From Microcaldota archaeon (lineage in GTDB: Archaea; Micrarchaeota; Micrarchaeia; Micrarchaeales; Micrarchaeaceae), in contig JAJYVI010000022.1 in assembly GCA_021792115.1 (NCBI GenBank), positions 1-13,103 of the forward strand: a stretch of DNA of 13,103 nt, read 5' to 3'. The position numbers were made by a program, and so were the translations under genes. Under the pieces are notes generated by a model. That model was not told the DNA's origin. It worked only from the letters and a program-made list of their open reading frames with translations, and did not search any database. This document shows positions 1-7,544 of this stretch, in pieces; the stretch's first letter is position 1; each line of letters begins with the position of its first letter.

Positions 1-95
1 AAATGAGGGGTAATAGCCATAGTTTTGATGTGCTGCCTTATCAGATACTTCCACAGGGAATAAAGGTCTCTGTTAAGAACATGGGGCTCTATTGA
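1..95 (+). CDS. C-terminal end of a KaiC/RAD55-like RecA-superfamily ATPase (partial)
   Basis: The frame is open from the left edge to a TGA at 93-95. The visible tail is about 30 residues and includes MRGNSHSFDVLPYQILPQGI. It resembles the end of the archaeal KaiC/GvpD/RAD55 ATPase domain, where a KMRG-x-x-H segment is followed by a short stretch ending in an (E/Q)I-x-x-x-GI motif. The two bases before the ATG at 3-5 are 'aa', compatible with the Lys of KMRG, so this ATG is probably internal and the gene begins outside the window. Proteins of this family are ATP-binding signalling or recombinase-like ATPases. The Walker motifs lie off the window, so function cannot be refined. The family call rests on about 25 residues only. 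Confidence 0.5.
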   Translation, partial: MRGNSHSFDVLPYQILPQGIKVSVKNMGLY

Positions 96-156
96 TTGAT
101 CTCTGTCTGGCTGCTGCAATTATCATTTGTTATTATTACTACAAAGACCAGGTTTC

Positions 157-912
157 ATGGATGATAAATTAATTGTTGATAATAAGCTGTATGCTATAGA
201 AGTAGGGCATACAGATTCAAAGCGCACAGGCTATGTTAAATTAAAGGCAGATAGGATAGTAATAAAAATACCTAGCAAAATTTCAAAGTATGAGCAATTT
301 AACATGTATAGAAAATTAATTGAAAAAGCCCAAAAGTATCTGCATAAGCATAAAAACATGGAATTTATTGAAAAATCAAAGATTGATTTCTATGATAAGC
401 AAACTGTAGAAATCATGGGTAGAGAATTCAGCATAAATATTATTGAAATTGATTCAAAGATATCTAAGGCTGCTATTGATGGAAATACAGTAAGAATATA
501 CCTTTCAAGCAGTTTGAGCAAAGAAAAGGCAAGTGCCATTGCATCAAATCTCGCAAGGCGGGCGATATCAGCAATTCTCCTTCCTGATTTCATATCAAGA
601 GTAGATCAGTTAAATTCGCAGTTTTTTCAGTCAAATATAACTAATGTTAGGCTTAAGGACAATAATACTAACTGGGGAAGTTGCTCTAGCAAAAATAGGA
701 TAAATTTAGACTTCAGACTAGCTTTTGCGCCTGATAAAATAAGAGATGCAGTGATCATCCATGAATTAGCGCATACAGTCCATAGAAACCACTCAAAGAA
801 ATTTTGGAACCTTGTATATTCCATAATTCCTGATTACAAAGAGCGCAGAAAATGGCTAAGTGAAAATAAGCATAAGCTTGTACCAGGCTATAAATTTGAC
901 GGAATCAACTGA
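157..912 (+). CDS. YgjP/DUF45-family (M48-like) zinc metallopeptidase
   Basis: Predicted soluble zinc metallopeptidase of 251 residues. The C-terminal third carries the family signature: NWGSCSS (about residues 172-178), then HELAH at 202-206 with two zinc-ligand histidines and the catalytic Glu203, and NHSKKFW with a third candidate ligand at His212. This spacing is diagnostic of the YgjP/SprT-like DUF45 group, widespread in bacteria and archaea; its physiological substrate is unclear. The N-terminal half is a beta-rich region with no clear motif. I chose the ATG at 157; a TTG at 127 is in frame but would add a leucine run (LLLLQ) that looks like read-through of non-coding DNA. No strong Shine-Dalgarno sequence is visible. 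The stop overlaps the convergent pelota gene by 8 bp. No signal peptide is seen. Confidence 0.88.
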   Translation: MDDKLIVDNKLYAIEVGHTDSKRTGYVKLKADRIVIKIPSKISKYEQFNMYRKLIEKAQKYLHKHKNMEFIEKSKIDFYDKQTVEIMGREFSINIIEIDSKISKAAIDGNTVRIYLSSSLSKEKASAIASNLARRAISAILLPDFISRVDQLNSQFFQSNITNVRLKDNNTNWGSCSSKNRINLDFRLAFAPDKIRDAVIIHELAHTVHRNHSKKFWNLVYSIIPDYKERRKWLSENKHKLVPGYKFDGIN

Positions 913-1936
913 TTCCTGCAATTCCTTCAAAATTATGCAGCTGTTTTCCTGCTTCATCGCTTGAATTGAATATGACTATTTTGATGTTGTTTTTTTCTGC
1001 AGTGGCAAGTATGCCCTGTATTGCAATGTCATTTAATATATCATCGGCTACAAGAATCTTTGACACTTCATAATTTTCAATCCCCATGCGCACATTTTCT
1101 TTGCCAAAGAAAGACTTGCCTATGCTTACCTGCCGCAAAAACTCTTCCATTAGATTAAACTCTTGCCTTAACCTCTGGCTTTTAAGCATTCCCTCTACTT
1201 CATTGCTTTTTATGAGCTCATAAAGACCTGATCTTTCAACATTGCTGACATTTACAAATGTGAGTTGTTTGCCAATCTTTTGCATCAAACCATTATCATC
1301 AATGAATTTTTTTATGTCATCTTTGGTAAATCCCGGCCCGCCAATTATCACAGTACTGACATTCATATTTTTTATTATTTCAATAATTTTAGAAAAATAT
1401 TTTGTCTTTTGCTCCTGAAAATCTTTTTGCGTCATCCTTTTGCTAAGGCTGCTATAAATATCATTTATAAACTCTACCCCATACCCAAGCAGATATGCAA
1501 AAAGAGCCTTTTCATCATCTGCAAGCACAATGCCAAGATTTGGTTTCTTTGAGTCCCTCACTGCATCCTCAAGCGCTTTTATAAGGTAATTTGGCCACGG
1601 CTCCTGCTTTTTAATTTCAAGTATATTGCCTTTTTCTATGTTGACTGTATGGTAGCTGTGCAGCTGTATATATTTTAATGGGCTGCCATTTATTATTTTT
1701 CCAAGTATTCTAAGTCTTTCTGAATCCTTATCTATCTCTGTTTTTTCTACTTCTAGTTCTATCAGAACTTCCTTCAGCTCGCCCTCTCCTCCTAATTCTG
1801 GCTTAAATTTCCTCAATGACCGCGACTTTATTACATCCTTTGGGAATATTACTATCTGTGTATTTAGCATGTCATTGAAATTGTCTATTTTTATTTTAAC
1901 AAGGTTTTCAGACCTGTCAAATTTTAATATCTTCAT
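905..1936 (-). CDS. pelA: Pelota/Dom34 mRNA surveillance and ribosome-rescue factor
   Basis: Archaeal pelota (aPelota/Dom34), a paralogue of release factor aRF1. With aEF1A or ABCE1 it recognises ribosomes stalled with an empty or sense-codon A site and promotes subunit splitting. About 343 residues, the usual archaeal length. Landmarks, numbered from the upstream ATG at 1945: an N-terminal Sm-like domain with ERLRILGKI (76-84) and SYHTVNIEKGN (97-107); a central domain with IIGGPGFTK (200-208) and GLYEL (240-244); and a C-terminal eL30-like domain with VADD (299-302). The GGQ motif of aRF1 is absent, as expected. The N-terminal segment where many archaeal homologues have a DLW-containing motif is divergent here. 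I prefer the ATG at 1936 (MKILKF): it matches typical pelota N-termini, has AGGT about 10 nt upstream and a TATA-like box about 29 bp upstream. The ATG at 1945 adds MSH. Confidence 0.93.
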   Translation of the reverse strand: MKILKFDRSENLVKIKIDNFNDMLNTQIVIFPKDVIKSRSLRKFKPELGGEGELKEVLIELEVEKTEIDKDSERLRILGKIINGSPLKYIQLHSYHTVNIEKGNILEIKKQEPWPNYLIKALEDAVRDSKKPNLGIVLADDEKALFAYLLGYGVEFINDIYSSLSKRMTQKDFQEQKTKYFSKIIEIIKNMNVSTVIIGGPGFTKDDIKKFIDDNGLMQKIGKQLTFVNVSNVERSGLYELIKSNEVEGMLKSQRLRQEFNLMEEFLRQVSIGKSFFGKENVRMGIENYEVSKILVADDILNDIAIQGILATAEKNNIKIVIFNSSDEAGKQLHNFEGIAGIS

Positions 1937-1958
1937 ATGACTCATTACCTGGAAATAA

Positions 1959-2000
1959 ATAATATAAAGATAAATAATAGATTAATTAATATTATTTATC
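1959..2000. promoter_or_regulatory. Divergent TATA-like promoters for pelota and the DedA gene
   Basis: The gap between the two divergent genes is almost pure A/T. On the plus strand, TTATTTATC at 1992-2000 is centred about 27 bp before the DedA ATG at 2023, the spacing expected for a leaderless archaeal transcript. On the minus strand, TTTATATT at 1961-1968 is about 29 bp before the preferred pelota ATG at 1936. Only position and composition support these boxes. Confidence 0.5.
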
Positions 2001-2022
2001 AAAAATTGCTATTGTCGATAAT

Positions 2023-2655
2023 ATGGTTTTATCAGTAGAAATAATCAGGTCCTTTTTTGAAACATTTATAAAGGAATATAAATACCTTGCTATCTTTGTG
2101 TCGATGGCGCTTGAGTCTGCATCTTTACCAATACCAAGCGAGGTAATAATGCCTTTTGCAGGTATCCTTGCAAAGGAAGGTATGCTGAATGGGGTTGTCG
2201 CATTTATTGTGTCTCTGCTTGGCTCTGGTACTGGAGTCATGATAGATTACGCTATTGGCTATATTATAGGAAAGGATGTACTCTATAAACATTTAAAGTT
2301 TTTCCATGTTACAAAGCAGAATATGGACTCATTTGATGAATGGTTCAATTCAAATGGAGGCTTTGCAGTCTTTATTATAAGGCTTATTCCTGTAATCAGG
2401 GGTCTTGTAAGCTTTCCTGCAGGGATTAGCAGGATGGACATCAAAAAGTTCCTTTCATATTCGTTTGCAGGAATTTTTATATGGAATCTTGCATTAATGC
2501 TGTTCGGTTATTACCTCCTATCCGAAAACATCTCAAATCTAACAAATATGTTTATATTACTCGGAATCTTTGCACTATTTTTATACATAATATATAAAAT
2601 ATTCATGAATAAAGTAATTAGCGGCAAGAAGAAAAAGAACAGACAAAGCAAGTAA
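2023..2655 (+). CDS. DedA-family integral membrane protein (SNARE-associated/VTT domain)
   Basis: A 210-residue polytopic membrane protein of the DedA superfamily. Bacterial and eukaryotic members (UptA/PopT, TMEM41B, VMP1) act as lipid-carrier flippases or scramblases, so a role in moving a polyprenyl-phosphate or phospholipid across the membrane is a family-based inference. Diagnostic features: Glu31 with LPIPSEV (35-41) and a small-residue-rich hydrophobic stretch in the first re-entrant region; then FIIRLIPVIRGLVSFPAG (117-134), which carries the conserved R-x-x-P-x-x-R (Arg120, Pro123, Arg126) and the PAG turn. Hydrophobic segments lie at about 20-30, 55-82, 145-165 and 175-196. The C-terminus is a basic tail (GKKKKNRQSK), probably cytoplasmic. 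It is transcribed divergently from pelota and lies 49 bp upstream of the nuclease gene. Confidence 0.9.
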   Translation: MVLSVEIIRSFFETFIKEYKYLAIFVSMALESASLPIPSEVIMPFAGILAKEGMLNGVVAFIVSLLGSGTGVMIDYAIGYIIGKDVLYKHLKFFHVTKQNMDSFDEWFNSNGGFAVFIIRLIPVIRGLVSFPAGISRMDIKKFLSYSFAGIFIWNLALMLFGYYLLSENISNLTNMFILLGIFALFLYIIYKIFMNKVISGKKKKNRQSK

Positions 2656-2704
2656 TAATAACTTAATAATAATTAGTGATTGGTTGTATTATGCTTCTGA
2701 AACG

Positions 2705-3565
2705 ATGAGAAGGCTGAAAAAGGCAAGCATACGCGTTACTGACATAGCAATGCAATACTGGTGCGAAAAGCAAATGGAACTAAATTACTTGTTTGGTCCG
2801 AGCTTTATATCACCTGATAAAGTGCATGCAGGAAAGGAAATGCATGAAAAGCTTGAAAGCGAAATTTCAGTACCAATTACACTTCAACCAAAAAATTATG
2901 CAGATTATCTATTCAAGGATTTTTACAAAGGGTATACTTCCATGAGCTTGTTGGATAAGAATAAAAAAGCAAGAGAAATATCTATATATGGTATGGTGGA
3001 TAATTTCAAACTCATTGGGAAAATTGATGAAGTGGATATAAGCAATGCATCTGCTGTTATTGTAGAGAATAAAACCAGGGAAAGTGACAAGATTCCGTCA
3101 GAAGCGCAGACTCTTACAAATAAGATTCAAATAATAATATATAGGAAACTGCTCAATGATATATTGCAGGATAGATTTGGCTATGAAAAGTTCAGTGCGA
3201 CATATTCTCTTAGCAAGATGTATCTTAGTGATGAATTTATGGTTCAGTTGGATGCACTTGGCATTGAAAAGAGTTTGCAGAGCTTAAATGAAATCTCAAG
3301 AAAATTTTTTGACTCTATTGCGCATATAAAAAACCTGAATGACGAGATGTACCTAAGGTACATTAACAGAAATACTGGGGAAGTAATGAAGTCTATCACG
3401 ATAAAATATGACGAAAGCTATGCGAATGAGATTCTTTCATTCACAATGAAATATTGGCATGGTGCAAGGCAGGCATTGCCTGTTCCTGAAAAAGAAATAT
3501 GGAAGTGTTCATTCTGCAAGTTTCGCGGAAAAGAATGTAAGGTGTGGTATAATGGAGCTGAATAA
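2705..3565 (+). CDS. Exo5/Cas4-like PD-(D/E)XK nuclease with Fe-S cluster cysteines
   Basis: A predicted 286-residue single-stranded-DNA exonuclease of the Exo5 (Dem1)/Cas4 branch of the PD-(D/E)XK fold. The order of motifs fits Exo5: RVTDIAMQYWCEKQMEL (10-26) with the first cluster Cys at 20; GKEMHEKLE (43-51) with His47; GKIDEV (105-110) with catalytic Asp108; VIVENKTR (118-125) with Glu121 and Lys123; a QIIIYRKLL motif (142-150) supplying Gln142 and Tyr146; and KCSFCKFRGKEC (267-277+) with Cys268, Cys271 and Cys277. The four cysteines probably hold a 4Fe-4S cluster. The start is uncertain: the ATG at 2705 is preferred, and a TTG at 2684 would add seven residues. No CRISPR repeat or other cas gene is visible, so a DNA-repair role is likelier than Cas4 function. 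Its 3' end overlaps alaS by 14 bp, implying co-transcription. Confidence 0.82.
   Translation: MRRLKKASIRVTDIAMQYWCEKQMELNYLFGPSFISPDKVHAGKEMHEKLESEISVPITLQPKNYADYLFKDFYKGYTSMSLLDKNKKAREISIYGMVDNFKLIGKIDEVDISNASAVIVENKTRESDKIPSEAQTLTNKIQIIIYRKLLNDILQDRFGYEKFSATYSLSKMYLSDEFMVQLDALGIEKSLQSLNEISRKFFDSIAHIKNLNDEMYLRYINRNTGEVMKSITIKYDESYANEILSFTMKYWHGARQALPVPEKEIWKCSFCKFRGKECKVWYNGAE
3541..3544 (+). promoter_or_regulatory. Shine-Dalgarno-like site that fixes the alaS start
   Basis: GGTG at 3541-3544 lies 7 nt before the ATG at 3552, within the end of the preceding nuclease gene. It complements the anti-SD end typical of archaeal 16S rRNA. It supports 3552 over the in-frame GTG at 3459, whose extra 31 residues are the nuclease gene read in another frame. 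Confidence 0.6.
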
Positions 3566-6227
3566 AGATGAGCTTAGAAAAAACTTTTCAAAAGATTTCA
3601 GGAAGTATTACAGTGTAGAAACTTTTAAAAATGAAGGGTTTGAAAGGAAACAATGTACAGTCTGCAAGAAATTCTTTTGGACACCTGATAGTAATAGAAA
3701 TTTGTGCGGGGATCCATCGCATGAACCTTATTCATTCATGAAGAAAAAGCAGAAGGATGTTGAGTATGGAGAATTATGGAATATCTTCTCGTCTTTTTTC
3801 AAAAGCAGAGGCCACGCGGTCATTGAAAAATATCCTGTTGTGAGTAGATGGAGAAAGGATTTGTATTATACAATAGCATCTATACAAGATTTTCAAAGAA
3901 TTGAAAATGGAAGAATGTCATTTGAATATCCTGCAAATCCCCTTGTAGTGCCGCAGATATGCCTTAGATTCAATGATATATCAAATGTAGGAATAACAGG
4001 AAGGCATATGACTTCATTCATGATGGCAGGCCAGCATTCATTTGATTATCCGAAGCAAGGTTATTGGAAGGATGAAACAATAGAGCTAAATTTTGACTTT
4101 TTGGTAAATAAGCTGAATGTTAATAAACAAGATCTTACATATGTTGAGGATGTATGGGCAATGGGCGATTTTTCTGAATTCGGTCCATGCCTTGAAAGCT
4201 TTTCAAACGGGCTTGAGCTTGTAAATAGCGTTTTCACTGAATTTGAATTTGATGGTCATATAAAAGAACTTGGGTCAAAGGTAGTGGATGTAGGATGGGG
4301 GTTTGAAAGGCTCATGTGGTTCCATTCAGGGGCGCAGACAGCATACGATATAGTATTCAAGAAACAGTTAGAATATATACATAGGCATCTTGGAATAAAT
4401 CCTGATTATAATCTTTATGCAAAAATAGCAGGAATTTCAGGAAATATAGATCTCAGCGAAGGAAATGGTGGGCAGCAACTGAAGGAGTTGACAGAAATTG
4501 TAAACAAAAAAGATTACGATGAAATCATAAAACCTATGCAAGCGTCGTATATTATTTCAGATCATCTGAGAACGCTATTGTTTGCAATAACAGATGGTGC
4601 ATTGCCAAGCAATATAGGAGGAGGATATAATCTCAGGGTTTTGCTTAGGCGTGTATTTGACATTGCAGAGGAATATGGTTCAAACATAGATCTTATCAAA
4701 ATTCTTGAATTGCATGCAAATGATCTTAAAGCAGTATACAAAGATATTGATCAGGATTTGAGCGAGATAAGCAAGATATTTGATATTGAAAAGGAGAGAT
4801 ATTCTAATACAAAAAAAGCATCAGTAAAAATTATCAATGCATTAATAGACAAAAAAGAAAGCATAACTCCAATGAAGCTAAAAACGCTCTATGAAAGCCA
4901 TGGTATTACACCAAGTTTTATCCAGGCTATTGCCAAAGAGAAGCATATCAAGATGGAAATGGATGATTCATACATGGATCTGCTTAAAAATGATTTCATT
5001 GAAAAGCAAGGAAATAAGCATAACATAGAAATTGATCTCGATGGAATCCCAAAAACAGAGAGGCTGTATTATGAATTTAAGACGGAAGCAGATGCAGAGG
5101 TTTTAAAAGTAAACAAGAATCTTGTAGTGCTTGACAGAACTGTATTTTATCCAGAAGGCGGAGGCCAGGAATCTGATACAGGCGAGATTGGAGGCATTCC
5201 AGTAAAAGGCGCTAATGCAGTCGGGGGCATCGTGATACACGAGCTTGAGCATGCCCCAGGGTTTAAAGTAGGCGAAAGAGTCAAATGCACTGTTAACCAG
5301 GATAGGAGAGTGCGGCTCATGGCACACCATACTGCTACACATTTAATAAGCAATGCATGCAGAAGGATTCTTGGAAAACATGCATGGCAGGAAGGATCTC
5401 TTAAAACATATTCTAAGGCCCATATAGATATTTCACATTACCAGAAAATCACAGACGATGAAATAAGGCGCATAGAAAAATTAGTCAATGATAACATAGT
5501 AAATGGAATAAAAGTAGGCATGGAAGAGCTTGAAAGAAAAGAAGCTGAAAAACAATTTGGCTTTGCAATATACCAGGGGCACGGGGTGCCTTCCAAAAAG
5601 CTCAGGATAATTGAGATAAAAGATTTAAACGGTAATATTATTGATGCAGAGGCATGTGGCGGCCTGCATTTAATAGGCAGAGAGTCTAGCATAGGGCTTG
5701 TCAAGGTAATCAGGGTGCTAAAAATACACGATGGTGTGAGCAGGATAGAATTTGTTGCAGGCCTTGCAACTCTTGACTATTTCAATAATATGCAGTCCCA
5801 GGCCCAGGCTACTGCGCAGGCGATAAATTCTGACTTTGACAAGGTGTATTCAAAAGCAGTCCAGCAGTTCAATGAGATTCAGGAGTATAGGAAAGATGTA
5901 GAGGCATTATCAAAAGACCTGGCTGAGTATGTGTCTGACGACATTCTTTCAGTATCAAAAAAAGGAGATATCCTAATCAAAAAACTTGAGTGCAGCAGGA
6001 GGACGTTAAGGGATATAACAATAAAAATTGCAGATAAGAATCCAGGGATACTTGTTCTTTCATACAATAACAGCTTTGAAATAGTGTGCATTGCTGGAAA
6101 GGATTCCAAAAAAAGCGCGATTGAATTTGTCAAGGCCAATTCAGCAGATATACTTGAAAACAGTATCTTTGTTGGCGGAGGCTCTGATAGAATCTGTGAA
6201 GGAGTACTTAAAATCAATCCTGCTTGA
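3552..6227 (+). CDS. alaS: Alanyl-tRNA synthetase, archaeal type
   Basis: Class II synthetase charging tRNA-Ala; 891 residues, a normal archaeal length. Numbering from the ATG at 3552: the archaeal N-terminal zinc-binding element has Cys35, Cys38, Cys52 and His57. The catalytic core follows, with YPVVSRWRKDLYYTIASIQD (94-113) and motif-3 sequence VGWGFERLMW (about 247-256). The tRNA-recognition region contains SDHLRTLLFAI and LPSNIGGGYNLRVLLRR (about 336-367). The editing domain begins near FYPEGGGQ (532-539) and holds the zinc-ligand motif HTATH (593-597) and CGGLH (702-706), for hydrolysis of mischarged Ser- and Gly-tRNA-Ala. The last about 120 residues form a C-Ala-like domain. All expected motifs are present, so the enzyme should charge and proofread. 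It overlaps the upstream nuclease gene by 14 bp and the convergent nre gene by 14 bp. Confidence 0.98.
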   Translation: MELNKDELRKNFSKDFRKYYSVETFKNEGFERKQCTVCKKFFWTPDSNRNLCGDPSHEPYSFMKKKQKDVEYGELWNIFSSFFKSRGHAVIEKYPVVSRWRKDLYYTIASIQDFQRIENGRMSFEYPANPLVVPQICLRFNDISNVGITGRHMTSFMMAGQHSFDYPKQGYWKDETIELNFDFLVNKLNVNKQDLTYVEDVWAMGDFSEFGPCLESFSNGLELVNSVFTEFEFDGHIKELGSKVVDVGWGFERLMWFHSGAQTAYDIVFKKQLEYIHRHLGINPDYNLYAKIAGISGNIDLSEGNGGQQLKELTEIVNKKDYDEIIKPMQASYIISDHLRTLLFAITDGALPSNIGGGYNLRVLLRRVFDIAEEYGSNIDLIKILELHANDLKAVYKDIDQDLSEISKIFDIEKERYSNTKKASVKIINALIDKKESITPMKLKTLYESHGITPSFIQAIAKEKHIKMEMDDSYMDLLKNDFIEKQGNKHNIEIDLDGIPKTERLYYEFKTEADAEVLKVNKNLVVLDRTVFYPEGGGQESDTGEIGGIPVKGANAVGGIVIHELEHAPGFKVGERVKCTVNQDRRVRLMAHHTATHLISNACRRILGKHAWQEGSLKTYSKAHIDISHYQKITDDEIRRIEKLVNDNIVNGIKVGMEELERKEAEKQFGFAIYQGHGVPSKKLRIIEIKDLNGNIIDAEACGGLHLIGRESSIGLVKVIRVLKIHDGVSRIEFVAGLATLDYFNNMQSQAQATAQAINSDFDKVYSKAVQQFNEIQEYRKDVEALSKDLAEYVSDDILSVSKKGDILIKKLECSRRTLRDITIKIADKNPGILVLSYNNSFEIVCIAGKDSKKSAIEFVKANSADILENSIFVGGGSDRICEGVLKINPA

Positions 6228-7458
6228 AGTAGCTGCTCAGTTTTCTCTGCGAGGCAAGCCCTGCAAGCATTCTGCTATTCTTAATCCAGGCTGCAGGAGC
6301 TATAGCAAATTTTTGGGATATTAGCGTATTTATTTCTGCTGTGCTGTTAATAATTTGAGCAGGGCCTGATAGTATCTGTCTCAGATGCTCCCTTATCTGC
6401 CATACTCCTACTGGTATTGAATAATCTTCATGTATCTCTCTAAGTATAATTACTGATGCCTGCCTTTGCATCTGCTTCAGCTTTTCTGTAACTGCTACTC
6501 TTGCAGCATAATATCCACCACCAATCTCTGCATATGTAGACCTGCCTTTGTATCCTTCATATGATGAACACATAAGTATTTCTGAATCTCTGTTCCATGA
6601 CGTGTCTGGAAACCATGCTTCTATTGATTCATACTCCCATGCACCAGGGATAAAAAAGATTAGCCAGTGGTTGTCAAGTGCAATGCCATGATATGCATAT
6701 ATTGTGTCTATTTGTCCGTAGTCTTTTATTTTTTCCCTTATGCTTTTTGATATAATATCATCAACTCCTGTAATGCTCCACCTTGTAGGGGTAAATTTCC
6801 TTTTACCCTTCAAGCCGAATAAGCCTGCAGACAAGCCTTGCTGCAACTTTGATAAAGGTATATTATGCTTGCTGTAAAGCTCAAGTATAGAATCTGCAGC
6901 AGTAGCGTCAGTATCATTATGCAGATACTCTATATCCTTATTAGCTTTCATATTCTGCAATTCAATACTTTGTATCTGGGCACTAGGCCCGAAAGGCTGT
7001 GTTATATCATTAAAAGACATTTTTACAAATGGTTTTTTTAAAAGTGCCATATCCATGTCCGCAGGTCGTTCTGCAAGCGCAAGCTCTTGTACCATCTCTT
7101 GTATTTTTCCCTTTTCAATATCAAATATGTTTGAAACATACATTCCCCGTACAAGTTTTGATCGCATGTCTATTATCTGACCCAAGCTTTTGCCTGCCCA
7201 GAGCTCCGGAGATCCTAGCAATGATGTATCTCCGAATTCTGACGGCAGCATTGGACCTATGTAAACCTTAGGGTATCCAAATGATCCTATAAATATATCT
7301 GTTGGGGATGAACCATATATCTCTAGTTTACCCATGTTTTTTGCGATATTTTTTGTATAGTAATAGCTTAGTAACCGCGAATTTTTCATGCGTTTGTATA
7401 CTTCTTGCGAGCGCCTTATTGCAAAATCCTGTTTGTTATCCGTTGATGTGTTCTCCAT
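6214..7458 (-). CDS. Nre-family DNA repair protein with C-terminal PCNA-binding (PIP) motif
   Basis: A 414-residue archaea-specific Nre protein (Nre_N plus Nre_C domains). Haloferax NreA is linked to DNA-damage tolerance and acts through PCNA. Family landmarks: YGSSPTDIFIGSFGYPKVYI (48-67); LFGLKGKRKFTPTRWSITGV (213-232); WEYESIEAWFPDTSW (274-288); GGGYYAARVAVTEKL (313-327); PVGVWQIREHLRQIL (349-363). The C-terminus ends with QRKLSSYF (404-411), a textbook PIP box (Q-x-x-L-x-x-Y-F) that would dock it on the sliding clamp. The protein has only one cysteine (Cys297), so it cannot carry the N-terminal Cys-rich zinc finger that I recall in many Nre proteins. Its ATG lies about 24 bp downstream of an AT-rich TATA-like stretch, so it is probably leaderless. 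It diverges from pyruvate kinase. Confidence 0.9.
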   Translation of the reverse strand: MENTSTDNKQDFAIRRSQEVYKRMKNSRLLSYYYTKNIAKNMGKLEIYGSSPTDIFIGSFGYPKVYIGPMLPSEFGDTSLLGSPELWAGKSLGQIIDMRSKLVRGMYVSNIFDIEKGKIQEMVQELALAERPADMDMALLKKPFVKMSFNDITQPFGPSAQIQSIELQNMKANKDIEYLHNDTDATAADSILELYSKHNIPLSKLQQGLSAGLFGLKGKRKFTPTRWSITGVDDIISKSIREKIKDYGQIDTIYAYHGIALDNHWLIFFIPGAWEYESIEAWFPDTSWNRDSEILMCSSYEGYKGRSTYAEIGGGYYAARVAVTEKLKQMQRQASVIILREIHEDYSIPVGVWQIREHLRQILSGPAQIINSTAEINTLISQKFAIAPAAWIKNSRMLAGLASQRKLSSYFKQD

Positions 7459-7474
7459 TGGCTACACTGCAATT

Positions 7475-7520
7475 TATAATTTAATTAAATTTTAAAAATA
7501 AATAAGTTGCCATATAAATT
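7475..7520. promoter_or_regulatory. Divergent TATA-like promoters for nre and pyk
   Basis: The 86-bp gap between nre and pyk is AT-rich. On the plus strand, ATATAAAT at 7512-7519 is centred about 29 bp before the pyk ATG at 7545, a good TATA box for a leaderless or nearly leaderless transcript. On the minus strand, the stretch at 7475-7490 (reading ATTTAATTAAATTATA) is centred about 24 bp before the nre ATG at 7458. Confidence 0.55.
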
Positions 7521-7544
7521 AATAAGCATAAATTAAATTGCAAG

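Noticed and set aside
127..156. TTG start extending the DUF45 metallopeptidase
   Set aside because: The added residues are a leucine run from AT-rich non-coding DNA. No SD is present, and the ATG at 157 gives a normal N-terminus.
3459..3551. Upstream GTG start extending AlaRS by 31 residues
   Set aside because: The extension is the end of the Exo5-like gene read in another frame. The ATG at 3552 has an SD and matches the usual archaeal AlaRS N-terminus.
2705..3565. Cas4 as part of a CRISPR-Cas system
   Set aside because: No repeat-spacer array and no cas1/cas2 are seen in the window. The motif order fits Exo5 at least as well.
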